Below, in pieces: positions 4,903 through 5,161 of a DNA stretch of 5,161 nt; positions within the stretch are counted from its first letter, which is position 1; the number at the start of each line of letters is the position of its first letter. The notes under the pieces were generated by a model. It was not told the origin of the DNA. It saw only the letters and a list, made by a program, of their open reading frames with translations, and did no database searches. The position numbers and the translations under genes are program-made. The DNA comes from an uncultured Prevotellaceae bacterium. Lineage in GTDB: Bacteria; Bacteroidota; Bacteroidia; Bacteroidales; Muribaculaceae. The stretch covers positions 1 to 5,161 of the forward strand of contig CALBLR010000400.1 of NCBI GenBank assembly GCA_937896015.1, read 5' to 3'.

Positions 4903-5161
4903 TTACATGCGCAAATCTGATAAGTCGAACTTATAGGTCACATCTACCCGCTGCTCATTGTCCAAAAACATGAGCAAGTATATTGGCACATACACAACCT
5001 TGCCTTCAACCGACACATTGCCATTGCACAGCACCAATGCCGACGACATGCCGTATTCTGGCAACGCCAAAACATTGGTCAGCGCATTGTGCCTGTGGTA
5101 GTCTTTACCCGACTTGACCTCGATTGGCAGCACAGAGCCTTTATGCTCCACAACAAAGTCA
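4903..5161 (-). CDS. AAA family ATPase (AAA_14/DUF4143), C-terminal end; gene runs off right edge
   Basis: The minus strand reads 85 residues from the right edge to a TAA at 4905-4903. The visible part begins DFVVEHKGSVLPIEVKSG, with an Asp followed by E-V-K (14th-16th visible residues). This is the PD-(D/E)xK nuclease-like signature at the end of DUF4143, the C-terminal domain of AAA_14 ATPases. It then reads LPEYGMSSALVLCNGNVSVE and a hydrophobic YVPIYLLMFL. The missing N-terminus should carry the Walker A and B motifs, and the full protein is usually about 380-430 residues. These ATPases are abundant in Bacteroidota, often in accessory regions; their cellular role is poorly known. A GTG at 5151 could be taken as a start, but the motif begins before it, so the gene is truncated by the window. 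GC at 5041-5100 is 53% by hand count, lower than the genes left of 3400. It faces the AT-rich remnant convergently. Confidence 0.85.
   Translation of the reverse strand, partial: DFVVEHKGSVLPIEVKSGKDYHRHNALTNVLALPEYGMSSALVLCNGNVSVEGKVVYVPIYLLMFLDNEQRVDVTYKFDLSDLRM

Noticed and set aside
4903..5151. GTG at 5151 as the start of a complete 82-residue protein
   Set aside because: The conserved DUF4143 motif begins before this codon and the frame stays open to the edge, so it is the tail of a longer gene.
1..5161. tRNA, rRNA, CRISPR array or transposase gene
   Set aside because: I looked for cloverleaf-like segments, regularly spaced repeats with spacers and transposase motifs, and saw none. The short GACAAT repeats have 3-4 base gaps, not CRISPR-like spacers.

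Overview
The window looks like a piece of a GC-rich member of the Bacteroidales (phylum Bacteroidota; a Muribaculaceae- or Prevotellaceae-like gut or oral lineage would fit, but the exact family is inference). The reasons are: three well-spaced promoters of the Bacteroidales type (TTTG or TTG, 19-20 bases, then TAnnTTTG) each placed about 65-70 bases before a plausible start codon; genes without strong Shine-Dalgarno sequences; a DUF5106-type secreted protein; and the C-terminal end of an AAA_14/DUF4143 ATPase, a family very common in this phylum.

Layout. Positions 1-475 (minus) hold the N-terminal part of a secreted DUF5106 protein that runs off the left edge. A divergent intergenic region (476-687) carries one promoter for each direction. 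Positions 688-2364 (plus) encode a 558-residue polytopic membrane protein with a C-terminal soluble domain, loosely like GT-C type membrane glycosyltransferases. A near-perfect promoter at 2377-2407 then drives a two-gene unit: an acidic 83-residue protein of unknown function (2441-2692) and an 8-stranded outer-membrane beta-barrel protein (2689-3396). Their stop and start codons overlap as ATGA, which suggests translational coupling.

After 3396 the character changes. By hand count, single 60-base rows fall from 77% GC (1321-1380) to about 45% (3661-3780) and then to 23-35% (4081-4320), returning to about 53% near the right edge. This stretch looks like an accessory or transferred segment. 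It opens with a triple GACAAT repeat (3425-3449) and a long stem-loop (3513-3556). It then contains a gene of unknown family that appears broken: a frame from 3609 ends at 3998, but the protein-like reading continues in another frame from an eight-A tract (3936-3943) to a TAA at 4652-4654, interrupted by two in-frame TAG codons (4478 and 4568). A run of four hairpins fills the convergent intergenic region (about 4750-4880). The window ends inside the minus-strand AAA/DUF4143 ATPase gene (4903 to the right edge).

The left, GC-rich genes look like ordinary chromosomal envelope genes. The most interesting part is 3400-4900: a compositionally foreign, apparently split or decaying gene with a possible slippage site and TAG-only interruptions. 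No complete, recognisable novel system is visible; the evidence supports a degraded or recoded accessory gene beside a DUF4143 ATPase.
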